The notes below the pieces were generated by a model. That model did no database searches, was not told where the DNA came from, and saw nothing but the letters and a program-made list of their open reading frames with translations. Both the position numbers and the translations under genes were made by a program. Positions 9,106-16,286 of a stretch of 44,921 bases of DNA are shown here, piece by piece (the stretch's first letter is position 1; every line of letters begins with the position of its first letter). The stretch comes from Alcanivorax sp. S71-1-4 (lineage in GTDB: Bacteria; Pseudomonadota; Gammaproteobacteria; Pseudomonadales; Alcanivoracaceae). The DNA lies in assembly GCF_009846755.1 (NCBI RefSeq), contig NZ_AQOR01000033.1, positions 1-44,921 of the forward strand, given 5' to 3'.

Positions 9106-9926
9106 GCGTTGCGCTCCTGTCCGGCGTGAAACCAGGGGAACATCAGCTGCGAGGTCTTGCGCAGGCCCAGGTCCATGACCCAGGCCAGCAACGTGATCCA
9201 GAGCACGTACGGCAGGATGACATCCATCGACAGGTAGCGGCGCACCAGGAAGATGCGATACCCGAGCCCTTCGGTGGCGGCGATGGCTTCTGCCGCAATC
9301 AGAAACAGCCAGGCCGATCCCAGGCACAGACGGATGACCGACAGCAGGCGCGGCAACACCTGCGGCAGCACGACGCGCAGCATCAGATGCCAGCTGCTGC
9401 CGCCCAGGGTCTGCAACTTGATGGCCTGCTCCGGTGGCAAATCCAGCACACGCTGAGTCATGTCACGGATCATCACCGGCGCCGTGCCGATCACAATCAA
9501 CACCACTTTCGACAACTCGCCCAGGCCGAACACGATGAACAGAATCGGCAGGATCGCCAGCGGCGGCACCATCGACACCACCGCGACCACCGGCCCGGCA
9601 ACGGCGCGCGCCAGCGGCAAGGTGCCGAGCAGTACGCCGGCCAGCAACGCCATGGAGGCCGAAATGCCTATGCCGATCAGCAACCGCTGCAGGCTCGCAG
9701 CGGTATCACTCCAGAAAATGTACTCACCGGAACGGCGGTCTTCCTCAAACGCCAGCCGCTGCACGGCGTCGACCATGCTCTGCATGCTCGGCAGCAGTTT
9801 GTCGTTGGGGTTTTCCGCCAGCCGCGCGTCCGAGGCCGTCATGTACAGCAGCAACAGCGCGATAAAAGGCAGCAGCGCCAGCAGCACGGCCAGCGGACGT
9901 TGAGGGCGCAGATTCATCAGGCGCAT
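9102..9926 (-). CDS. ABC transporter permease, NitT/TauT type (guanidine uptake)
   Basis: Inner-membrane permease of 274 residues with about six hydrophobic segments; the first is LAVLLALLPFIALLLLYM. The coupling-helix region characteristic of BPD-type permeases is seen at KLQTLGGSSWHLMLRVVLPQ. I choose the ATG at 9926 because GGGAGG lies 7 bases upstream; ATG 9917 and an upstream start at 9950 are alternatives. It is the first full gene behind the guanidine riboswitch, after a 26-codon open frame that overlaps its start. The binding protein that normally accompanies this permease is absent here and lies 3 kb away on the other strand. Confidence 0.88.
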   Translation of the reverse strand: MRLMNLRPQRPLAVLLALLPFIALLLLYMTASDARLAENPNDKLLPSMQSMVDAVQRLAFEEDRRSGEYIFWSDTAASLQRLLIGIGISASMALLAGVLLGTLPLARAVAGPVVAVVSMVPPLAILPILFIVFGLGELSKVVLIVIGTAPVMIRDMTQRVLDLPPEQAIKLQTLGGSSWHLMLRVVLPQVLPRLLSVIRLCLGSAWLFLIAAEAIAATEGLGYRIFLVRRYLSMDVILPYVLWITLLAWVMDLGLRKTSQLMFPWFHAGQERNA

Positions 9927-9997
9927 CGGCGCGCCTCCCGATGCGGGCACGCACCTGTCGCGGAAAAACGGATACTGCGCGGGAAGTGTACCGACAT
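9917..9997 (-). CDS. Short leader open frame before the permease (26 codons)
   Basis: Between riboswitch and permease, an ATG at 9997 has an unusually strong ribosome site (GAGGAGGAGAGG). It opens a frame of 26 residues, starting MSVHFPRSIRFSATG, whose TGA falls 10 bases inside the permease gene. The permease's own ribosome site lies inside this frame, so translation of the leader could help expose or couple permease initiation. The peptide has no recognisable family. It may be a real leader, or the scar of a first gene that moved away (the binding protein usually sits here). Confidence 0.4.
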   Translation of the reverse strand: MSVHFPRSIRFSATGACPHREARRCA

Positions 9998-10091
9998 GCC
10001 TCTCCTCCTCGGTTTACACGGTGACCGGAATGCGAGGGAACCTGTGAATAATTCCCTGGGTGTACAGCGTGGAAAATCGTTCTGCGATCTT

Positions 10092-10197
10092 CCCTGGTCT
10101 CCCGGGCTTTTATCCCGCCGTGTAACCCCTCTGGAGGAGAGGCCGGTGACTCTCGGACCAGTCACTGCGTTGGCAGCCGGAACCCTAGTCACCCTGA
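10092..10197 (-). promoter_or_regulatory. Guanidine-I (ykkC) riboswitch
   Basis: Read on the minus strand, three conserved blocks of the ykkC/guanidine-I aptamer appear in the right order and spacing: CTAGGGTTCCGGC (10188-10176), ACTGGTCCGAGAG (10162-10150) and GGGATAAAAGCCCGGGAGA (10116-10098). These are the hallmark sequences of the guanidine-binding class. It lies 95 bases upstream of the leader frame and about 165 upstream of the permease. Downstream, AGGGAA (in the end of the aptamer and again near 10050) can pair with TTCCCT, a possible expression platform. I could not assign a clear intrinsic terminator. Guanidine binding is expected to turn the operon on. Confidence 0.93.
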
Positions 10198-10251
10198 TGC
10201 TGTACGGGGCGCACCAGAACTCATCCGGTGCGCCGCATTCAGGCAGGCGGT

Positions 10252-10267
10252 TGCAGGTTCCATGCCA
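10252..10267 (-). promoter_or_regulatory. Sigma-54-type promoter for the guanidine operon
   Basis: The minus strand reads TGGCATGGAACCTGCA, matching the -24/-12 consensus TGGCACG-N4-TTGCA with GG and GC at exact spacing and two mismatches. It lies about 55 bases before the riboswitch aptamer, so transcription would start near 10240 and include it. Confidence 0.55.
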
Positions 10268-10316
10268 GCGCGAAAGCACGGTGTGACACGGGCCAAGTCG
10301 CGCTGCCGCCAAGGAC

Positions 10317-10337
10317 GCCGCACCGTTCGGGTGCGGC
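10317..10337. promoter_or_regulatory. NtrC-like palindrome (or terminator of the hydrolase gene)
   Basis: A perfect 8-bp inverted repeat GCCGCACC/GGTGCGGC with a 5-base centre contains GCACC-N5-GGTGC, close to the NtrC enhancer pattern. Two further TGGTGC half sites lie at 10338-10356 on the minus strand. It is 50-70 bases upstream of the sigma-54-like promoter. It could equally be the terminator of the gene ending at 10359, but no T run follows. Confidence 0.4.
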
Positions 10338-10358
10338 ACCACCTTTTCTGCACCACAA

Positions 10359-11372
10359 TCAGGCAGCCTCATGCAGAAGCCCCTCCAGCGCGCCGAGGAT
10401 CTGTTGCATCGCGTCAGCGGAACGGCCAGGACCGCCGCCGCAGTGGCCCCAGTCCGTGGTCAGTAACCGGTAACGGGCACCGGGCATCTGCGCCGCATCC
10501 CGGGCTATTTCATCGGGCACAAAATACAGATCCGAGCTGGCCGGCATGATCAGCGTCGGCGCACGCATCGCGCCCAGCGCCGCCGCATAGTTGCCGGCAA
10601 ATACCGGGTTATCGCTGATGTCGCCGGTGTACCAGGTGTCCATCACCGCCAGCAGATCGTGCGCGTCCTGTTGCAGATGATCCTGCTCCCACCAGCTCAG
10701 CAACGCCTCGCGGGAGCCAAAGCCCAGTTCGCGCCAGCACTGCCTGCGCCAGAACGGTGCCGCATAGGCCCAGCTTGCATAGACGCGCGCGAACGCGCGC
10801 AACCCGGCACGCGGCACCTCGCCACGCCGGTAACGCGGGTCCGCTTTCAGCGCTGATGACACGCCGGCAAGAAACTGCTGATTCAGCGGATGGCACCGCG
10901 CACTCGCGCACCAGGCCGCCACCCGCTGCACGCGCTCGGGATACAGACATCCCCATTGCAGGCTTTGCATGCCCCCCATCGACCAGCCCGCCACCAGCGC
11001 GAGCTGATAGTCACCGGCCAGCTCACCGAGCATCAGGTGCTGCGCGCGCACCGCGTCGTACAGGCTGACGCCCGGCCACTGGTCGCCACGTTGCGACGGG
11101 TGCGCATTGGACGGCGAGGTGGATTCGCCGCTGCCGAACAGTGCCGGGATGATGACGGTATAGCGCGGGTCCTCCAGCGGGCCTTTTTCCGTCAACGGAC
11201 GATTGCCCGCACAACGACCGCCGTAATAGGTGGGCAGCAGCACCAGTTCGGTGCCCGCTGCCCCGATCTCGCCCCGCTGCTGGTAGCGAATGCGTGCATC
11301 GCGGAGCACCTCGCCGTTCTGCAACAGCAAGTCACCGAGCATGAATTCTTTCGTAACCCATTGAACGTTCAT
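10359..11372 (-). CDS. Alpha/beta-hydrolase of the homoserine O-acetyltransferase (MetX-like) family
   Basis: A 337-residue cytoplasmic alpha/beta-hydrolase fold protein. The nucleophile elbow GWSMGGMQ gives Ser about 131, and the rest of a catalytic triad is plausible at Asp about 281 (MPASSDLYFVP) and His about 310 (TDWGHCGG). Overall it resembles MetX-like acyltransferases and their hydrolase relatives, but true MetX function is not shown: there is no methionine gene nearby. It is transcribed away from the glutamine synthetase gene; the two share a 143-base control region with a palindrome. Possible roles include hydrolysis of a nitrogen-containing amide or ester, which is speculation from context only. 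Confidence 0.75.
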   Translation of the reverse strand: MNVQWVTKEFMLGDLLLQNGEVLRDARIRYQQRGEIGAAGTELVLLPTYYGGRCAGNRPLTEKGPLEDPRYTVIIPALFGSGESTSPSNAHPSQRGDQWPGVSLYDAVRAQHLMLGELAGDYQLALVAGWSMGGMQSLQWGCLYPERVQRVAAWCASARCHPLNQQFLAGVSSALKADPRYRRGEVPRAGLRAFARVYASWAYAAPFWRRQCWRELGFGSREALLSWWEQDHLQQDAHDLLAVMDTWYTGDISDNPVFAGNYAAALGAMRAPTLIMPASSDLYFVPDEIARDAAQMPGARYRLLTTDWGHCGGGPGRSADAMQQILGALEGLLHEAA

Positions 11373-11410
11373 GATTTGCTACTGCTCCCTCACCCGCGCA
11401 CCGACGTTAT

Positions 11411-11436
11411 ATATGCATGCTGGCATGTATATTGAA
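11411..11436 (+). promoter_or_regulatory. Palindrome and sigma-54-like promoter before glnT
   Basis: ATATGCATGC-TG-GCATGTATAT (11411-11432) is a near-perfect inverted repeat, suitable as an operator for a dimeric regulator such as the TetR encoded downstream. Overlapping it, TGGCATGTATATTGAA (11421-11436) fits the sigma-54 promoter spacing exactly, with GA instead of GC at -12. Both lie about 80-105 bases before the glnT start. The two readings compete or may work together. Confidence 0.4.
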
Positions 11437-11515
11437 TGCATCAGGACAAGGCGGATGGAAGAACCGTGCCAACCCCGCACCACCGCCGCACACCCATCTT
11501 GAGGAGAGCAGTCCG

Positions 11516-12874
11516 ATGAGCAGCAGCCCCGTTTCAGATTCCCTTCGGCAAACACTGGAAGCCGACGGTGTGAAGTACGCCATGGCCGGCTACGTGGACA
11601 TCCACGGCTGTATCAAAGGCAAGTTCGTTCCGCTGAAACACCTGGGCAACATGCTCGGTGGCTCTGAGCTGTACACCGGTGCGGCGCTGGATGGCGTACC
11701 GCAGGACATCAGTGACAACGAAGTGTCGGCGGTGCCCGATCCGGCGTCGGTGATGCAGTGTCCGTGGCAGCCGGAACTGGCCTGGTTCGCCAGCAACCTG
11801 CATCTCGACGGTGCGCCGTTCGACGCCTGTTCACGCAACATACTGCGCCGCCAGCTCGATGAAGCCGCGAAGATGGGCTACACCTTCAATCTGGGTATCG
11901 AGACAGAATTTTTCCTGTTCCGGGACCAGGGTGACGGCACCTTCGGCCCGATCAGCGACCGCGATGCCGGCGAAAAGCCCTGCTATGACCCGCGCACCCT
12001 GATCGACAACCTGCCGATCATGGACGAGCTGGTCAGCGCCATGAACACGCTGGGTTGGGATGTGTATTCGTTTGACCACGAGGACGCCAACGGCCAGTTC
12101 GAAACCGATTTCACCTATACCGACGCGCTGACCATGGCCGACCGGCTGACCTTTTTCCGGTTGATGGCGGTAGAGATCGCGCGCAAGCACGGCGCCTTCG
12201 CCAGCTTTATGCCGAAACCGTTCGCCAACCGCACCGGCAGTGGCGCCCACTACAATATGTCACTGGCGGATATCGACACCGGCCGCAATCTGTTCGCCCC
12301 GGACGGCGATGACCTGCACGACTGCGGCATCTCGAAGCTCGCCTATCACTTCACCGCCGGCGTGCTGCGCCATGCGCGCGCCATCAGTGCCGTGATCGCG
12401 CCCACCGTGAACAGCTACAAGCGGCTGGTGCGCCAGGGTTCCATGTCCGGCTCCACCTGGGCGCCGGTATTTGTCTGCTACGGCAACAACAACCGCACCA
12501 ACATGATCCGCGTCCCCGGGGCTGGCAGCCGCATTGAATGCCGTGCGGCTGACATCAGCTGCAACCCCTATCTCGGCGCCGCACTGATCCTTGCCGCCGG
12601 CCTGGAAGGCGTGCGCGAACAGCTCGACCCGGGCGCGCCACGGCGCGAGAACATGTACCGCTACAGCGACGCGCAGATCGCAGAGATGGGCGTGCAGTTC
12701 CTGCCACGCACGCTGGGCGAGGCGGTGGAGGCCTTCGAGGCCGACCCGCTGGCACGCGAGGTATTCGGCGACGCCATGTTCAAGGCGTTCGTGGAATTCA
12801 AACAGGCCGAGTGGGAGAGCTACCACACCGCTGTCTCGGACTGGGAGATCAAGCGCTACCTGAAGATGTTCTGA
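11516..12874 (+). CDS. glnT: Type III glutamate-ammonia ligase (glutamine synthetase family)
   Basis: A 452-residue enzyme of the proteobacterial type III (GlnT) glutamine synthetase family, which ligates glutamate with ammonia or a small amine using ATP. Motifs seen: VDIHGCIKGKFVPL in the N-terminal beta-grasp region, GIETEFFLF (metal-binding Glu residues), FMPKPFANRTGSGAHYNMSL, NSYKRL, and the C-terminal RIECRAADISCNPYLGAAL. In GSGAHYNMSL the second His of the usual GSGMHVHQS is replaced by Asn, as is normal for this subfamily. Start ATG 11516 has GAGGAGAG 7 bases upstream. It is followed after 97 bases by the binding-protein gene, linking ammonia fixation with guanidine uptake. Other amine substrates cannot be excluded. 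Confidence 0.88.
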   Translation: MSSSPVSDSLRQTLEADGVKYAMAGYVDIHGCIKGKFVPLKHLGNMLGGSELYTGAALDGVPQDISDNEVSAVPDPASVMQCPWQPELAWFASNLHLDGAPFDACSRNILRRQLDEAAKMGYTFNLGIETEFFLFRDQGDGTFGPISDRDAGEKPCYDPRTLIDNLPIMDELVSAMNTLGWDVYSFDHEDANGQFETDFTYTDALTMADRLTFFRLMAVEIARKHGAFASFMPKPFANRTGSGAHYNMSLADIDTGRNLFAPDGDDLHDCGISKLAYHFTAGVLRHARAISAVIAPTVNSYKRLVRQGSMSGSTWAPVFVCYGNNNRTNMIRVPGAGSRIECRAADISCNPYLGAALILAAGLEGVREQLDPGAPRRENMYRYSDAQIAEMGVQFLPRTLGEAVEAFEADPLAREVFGDAMFKAFVEFKQAEWESYHTAVSDWEIKRYLKMF

Positions 12875-12971
12875 GGCCACCGTCTCGCCCGCTGGCGCAG
12901 AACTTGCAGCCACCCGGGCGAGCGATCCATTGATCAACGACTTGCGCAGCACCGACACCTGGAGGTTCACC

Positions 12972-14060
12972 ATGCGACATCCTTCCCGCACCCGCACCCG
13001 CACCCGTGCCCTGCTCTGCGGCCTGCTGGCCGCCGTGCTGGTGGCCCTGTCACCGGCAGCGGTCTCCGCCGAGAAGAAAAGCTTCCGCATTGCCTGGAGC
13101 ATCTACGCCGGCTGGGTCCCCTGGCACTACATCAAGGAATCCGGCCTGATGAAGAAATGGGCCGACAAGTACGGCATCGAGGTCGAGATCGTGCAGATCA
13201 ACGACTACATCGAATCCATCAACCAGTACACCGCCGGTGAATTCGATGGCGTGACACTGACCAGCATGGACGCGCTGTCGATCCCTGCGGCCAGCGGCGT
13301 GGACACCACCGCCCTGCTGATCGGCGACTACTCCAATGGCAACGACGGTATCGTGTCAAAAACCGCCACCAGCATTGAGCAGCTCAAAGGCACCCACATC
13401 CACATGGTGGAACTGTCGGTGTCTCACTACCTGCTGGCCCGCGCCCTGGATGACGCCGGCCTGCGCGAGCGTGACGTCACCATCGTCAACACGTCCGATG
13501 CCGATATCGTTTCCGCCTTCCAGACCCGCGACGTCACCACCGTGGTGACCTGGAACCCGCTGCTGGACGAAGTCGCGTCCAGGCCCGGCTCGCATCGCCT
13601 GGTGGATTCAAGCAGCATTCCGGGCCACATCAAGGACCTGACCGTGGTCAACACCGACACGCTGCGCGACAACCCGGCCCTGGGCAAGGCGCTGGCCGGG
13701 GCCTGGTACGAGATGATGGCGGACCTGGGTGCCGACACCGAGACCGGTATCGAGATGCGCGAGTTCCTGGGCACCGTCTCCGGCACCGACCGTGCCGGCT
13801 ACGAAGCACAGCTGGCTGGCATGCACATGTTCTGGAAACCGACGGATGCCCTGGCGTTCTACACTTCCGAACAGGCCTTCGGGGCCATGGACAGCGTGCG
13901 CCATTTCTCCTTTGACCACGGCCTGCTCGGCGAAGGCGCCAGCGATGCGGACTTTGTCGGCATCAGCTTCCCGGATGGCAAAGTGCTGGGCGACAACGGC
14001 AATATCAAGCTGCGTTTCGACACCACCTATACGCAGATGGCCGCTGACGGCACACTGTGA
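12972..14060 (+). CDS. Periplasmic substrate-binding protein of the guanidine/urea-carboxylase ABC transporter
   Basis: A 362-residue periplasmic protein of the NitT/TauT binding-protein class. It resembles the family found beside urea/guanidine carboxylase genes. A signal peptide (about 1-33, LLCGLLAAVLVALSP then VSA) ends before EKKSFRIAWSIYAGWVPWHY. Aromatic-rich spots such as WSIYAGWVPWHY and MFWKPTDALAFY are candidate cation-binding surfaces. Start ATG 12972 follows GGAGG; an upstream ATG at 12930 would spoil the signal peptide. It is almost certainly the partner of the permease and ATPase at 8299-9926, yet lies on the opposite strand behind glnT, an unusual split. A CACCCG triplication encodes RTRTRT at its N-terminus. 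Confidence 0.85.
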   Translation: MRHPSRTRTRTRALLCGLLAAVLVALSPAAVSAEKKSFRIAWSIYAGWVPWHYIKESGLMKKWADKYGIEVEIVQINDYIESINQYTAGEFDGVTLTSMDALSIPAASGVDTTALLIGDYSNGNDGIVSKTATSIEQLKGTHIHMVELSVSHYLLARALDDAGLRERDVTIVNTSDADIVSAFQTRDVTTVVTWNPLLDEVASRPGSHRLVDSSSIPGHIKDLTVVNTDTLRDNPALGKALAGAWYEMMADLGADTETGIEMREFLGTVSGTDRAGYEAQLAGMHMFWKPTDALAFYTSEQAFGAMDSVRHFSFDHGLLGEGASDADFVGISFPDGKVLGDNGNIKLRFDTTYTQMAADGTL

Positions 14061-14124
14061 CCGTGACCGCGTGCCGGACCACCGGCACGCGGCTTCCTTC
14101 CCCCGCAACCGGAACCCCTGCGGC

Positions 14125-14739
14125 ATGCGAAAGACCCGCGAAGACACGGAAAAAACCCGCCTCGGTGTGATCGCCGCCGCCCTGAAACTGTTCAGCAGCA
14201 ACGGCTATTCCCGCACCACACTGAACATGATCGCCGCCGAAGCCGGCTTCAGCCGCGGGCCGATCTACTGGCACTTCCGCAACAAGGACGAACTGTTCGA
14301 AGCCGTGCTGCACTATTCGCAGCAACCGTTGCAGCAACTGATCGAACAGGCGCAGGCCTGCCCCGATCCGGTGGCCGGCATCACCCTGTTTATCGATGAA
14401 TGGTTCCGCTTGCTGGTGGAGGACCGCTGGTACCGGCAATCGTTCGAAATCCTGCTCAACAAGACTGAACTGACCGACAGCATGGCCGCCACCATCCGCC
14501 GCGAACGGCAACTGACGCGCAATATGGTGGAGATGCTCTCAAAGCGACTGACGGAAGCCGCCGACGCCGGTCAGTTGACACTGACCGACCCGGCGGAGGA
14601 CGTGGCCTTGCTGCTGTATACCACGCTGATGGGCATTACCCAGAGCTGGCTGTTCTCACCCAGGCTGTTCTCCCTGGCACACCAGGCGCCGTTTTTCCGG
14701 CGCCGGTTGCTGGCAATGGCCGGACATGGTGGGCCGTAG
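14125..14739 (+). CDS. TetR/AcrR-family transcriptional regulator
   Basis: A 204-residue TetR-type repressor. The DNA-binding helix-turn-helix lies at about residues 30-65 (RTTLNMIAAEAGFSRG then IYWHFRNKDELFEAVL). The ligand domain resembles AcrR/NalD-like proteins (FIDEWFRLLVEDRWYRQSF). I place the start at ATG 14125 (MRKTREDTEKTRLG), 64 bases after the binding-protein stop; the upstream part of the frame overlaps that gene and is not coding. No drug-efflux genes are adjacent, so it may control the glnT/binding-protein unit. Its stop codon TAG is formed by the left end of the palindromic repeat that starts at 14736, so the original C-terminus may have been longer. Confidence 0.88.
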   Translation: MRKTREDTEKTRLGVIAAALKLFSSNGYSRTTLNMIAAEAGFSRGPIYWHFRNKDELFEAVLHYSQQPLQQLIEQAQACPDPVAGITLFIDEWFRLLVEDRWYRQSFEILLNKTELTDSMAATIRRERQLTRNMVEMLSKRLTEAADAGQLTLTDPAEDVALLLYTTLMGITQSWLFSPRLFSLAHQAPFFRRRLLAMAGHGGP

Positions 14740-14947
14740 GGTGGGTAGAGCCAAAGGCGAAACCCACCACGTCCATGCCCGTTATTCACTCCCGCAAAAT
14801 CATCGAAACCACCCCCATTGCAGCCAGGACAGTACCTTCTCCAACGGCAGGCAGTGTTGATTGTGCAGAGGGTTGCTTCGCCGGTTTTGTGCGAGCAGTG
14901 CGTGACATGGACGCGGTGGGTTTCGCCTTTGGCTCTACCCACCCTAC
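14736..14947. repeat. Dispersed palindromic (MITE/REP-like) element, copy 2, 212 bp
   Basis: Same ends as the other copies. The outer arms pair perfectly over about 33 bases (GAGCCAAAGGCGAAACCCACC faces its exact complement near 14910-14940). The centre differs from the 169-bp copies: about 40 extra bases around 14810-14880. It provides the stop codon of the TetR gene and is followed after 9 bases by a second, unrelated hairpin element. Confidence 0.9.
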
Positions 14948-14956
14948 CCATCCTAT

Positions 14957-15109
14957 GCAGGGTGTTGAAAAAGCATAGAAGATGCTTTTTCAAGCCACCT
15001 TTGCGGCGCAGGTCCGCAAAGGTGGGCACTCAAAATCAATCGCTTATCGCGTTTGATTTTGCTGACGGCCCATCTGGCCGTCAGCGCAGGGTGTTTTTCA
15101 ACACCCTGC
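14957..15109. repeat. Multi-hairpin element bounded by a 16-bp inverted repeat
   Basis: The ends GCAGGGTGTTGAAAAA (14957-14972) and its exact inverse (15094-15109) enclose a row of hairpins: TTGAAAAAGCAT/ATGCTTTTTCAA (14965-14993, 12 bp), CCACCTTTGCGG/CCGCAAAGGTGG (14995-15025, 12 bp), CAAAATCAATCGC/GCGTTTGATTTTG (15031-15061, 12 of 13), CTGACGGCC/GGCCGTCAG (15062-15084, 9 bp) and GCAGGGTGTT/AACACCCTGC (15086-15109, 10 bp). It could form either five stem-loops or a cloverleaf. It may also stop transcription between the converging TetR and outer-membrane-protein genes. Confidence 0.85.
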
Positions 15110-15126
15110 CAATGAATGAAGGCCGG

Positions 15127-15867
15127 TCAGAATCGCAGCGCCAGCGCCAGATAAGGCCCACCGATCGTGATGTCGCTGTCCAGGTCGCTGACGTCATCCA
15201 GCTCCAGGTCCATGCGGCTGAAGCCCAGCTCGACCCCCAGCAGGAAATCCGAGGCCCAGCCGACGTGCAGGTTGCTGTCCTGCAACTTGCTGCCGTCGTA
15301 GCTGACGGCGTTCACTTCCGCCCCCACGTAGAAGCCGGTCAGCGGCAGATCGGCCTGGGCGGCGACATGCAACATGGGAATGGTCTTCTCGGCCTTCTCA
15401 TGCCCGCGCTGGGCGCCGGACTCGATGGTGAACTCACCGTCCAGACGGCGCACGTTCAGGCCCAGGTCCAGGTTCAGCCAGTTGTCCAGCGGGCTGTAAT
15501 AGAGGGTGAGATCGGTCATGTCGAGATCCAGGTCGGAACGCACGGTATTGCCGGCCACGAACGTGCCGCCACCGAAGCTGAAGCCGCGTGTGAGCGTGTT
15601 GCGCTGGTCGTCGGCGATCGCCATGTGACGCAGCCGCACGTTCGGCACCAGCGGCACCGGGTGTTCCAGGCCGATGTAGAACACGTTCTCGCGGGTCTTG
15701 TCGAAATCCAGGTCTTTCTCCAGATCCACCTTGTCGCTGCCGGTGGCGATATCGCCACTGATTTCGGCATTCCAGGTGTAGGCACCGGCGTAGACATCGA
15801 TCAACGGGGCACTGAAGGCGGCGGGGGTGGCGGACATGAGGGCAACGGCAACCAGTGACTTGCGCAT
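15127..15867 (-). CDS. TIGR04219-like outer membrane beta-barrel protein
   Basis: A 246-residue outer membrane protein with a cleavable signal peptide (MRKSLVAVALMSATPAAFSA). Alternating hydrophobic strands follow: LTLYYSPLDNWLNLDLGLNV, LPLTGFYVGAEVNAVSYDG, FLLGVELGFSRMDLELDD. It ends in the aromatic strand GPYLALALRF, the usual signal for barrel insertion. Length and the LPLTGFYVGAEVNA block recall the TIGR04219 family; function unknown. Start ATG 15867 has AGGAG 8 bases upstream; the longer frame runs into the DUF2236 remnant and is rejected. It converges with the TetR gene across the repeat-rich gap. Confidence 0.82.
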   Translation of the reverse strand: MRKSLVAVALMSATPAAFSAPLIDVYAGAYTWNAEISGDIATGSDKVDLEKDLDFDKTRENVFYIGLEHPVPLVPNVRLRHMAIADDQRNTLTRGFSFGGGTFVAGNTVRSDLDLDMTDLTLYYSPLDNWLNLDLGLNVRRLDGEFTIESGAQRGHEKAEKTIPMLHVAAQADLPLTGFYVGAEVNAVSYDGSKLQDSNLHVGWASDFLLGVELGFSRMDLELDDVSDLDSDITIGGPYLALALRF

Positions 15868-15954
15868 CAGACAACTCCTTGCAACTCGTGGATGGCCCGG
15901 CATCGTGCCAGGCCCCTGCCCGGGCAGTATTACACCTGCCACGGCACCGACAAA

Positions 15955-16226
15955 GTATTGAATGTAAATGGTTTGTGAGCGCCGCAGGCCCGCAAGCGGC
16001 GTGCCGGCCGATGGCATTGGCCACCCGGGGATGGGCCAGCCGCAACAGCACAGCGCGGCCGGCCCCCAGAACGGCGATTGCCTCGCGGCCCACCCGCCGC
16101 ATCATCGATGTCCGGGCCGAACAGCCCCGCCTCCGGGTGAGGGCTGCGGTGCAGCGCGCCACCGGACCAGTGCGGCAATTGTGCCCGCTCACTGCAGTGC
16201 GCTATGGGCGCGGTGACAGTGGGCAT
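15955..16226 (-). pseudogene. Frameshifted, truncated DUF2236 (MpaB/latex-oxygenase-like) remnant
   Basis: On the minus strand a frame starting MPTVTAPIAHCSERAQLP (16226) reads EAGLFGPD near 16110. One base later, in the neighbouring frame, it continues SMMRRVGREAIAVLGAG then RAVLLRLAHPRVANAIGRHA. In intact DUF2236 proteins these two pieces join as GLFGPDSMMWRVNREA-like and HPxVAxGVxxHS-like sequence. Removing a single A (in GACATCGATG) restores the frame. Similarity stops after about 20 further residues, where the outer-membrane-protein upstream region begins. So this is the N-terminal stub of a dead gene. The recognition is by eye and needs a search. Confidence 0.45.
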
Positions 16227-16286
16227 GCGGCCTCCAGACAGAACCAGGGGGTTCCAACGCTGCAGGCGGAGCATGGTCTGCCGAAA

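Noticed and set aside
12980-13010. Triple CACCCG repeat in the binding-protein gene as a phase-variation tract
   Set aside because: Three hexamers keep the frame whatever their number and merely encode RTRTRT before the signal peptide core.
12260-13102. Minus-strand frame of 280 codons opposite glnT and the binding-protein gene
   Set aside because: It overlaps two well-supported genes and has no recognisable domain.
14957-15109. Considered as an integron attC site or a tRNA-like cloverleaf
   Set aside because: No attC core sites (RYYYAAC/GTTRRRY), no integrase, and no tRNA T-loop or anticodon pattern are present.
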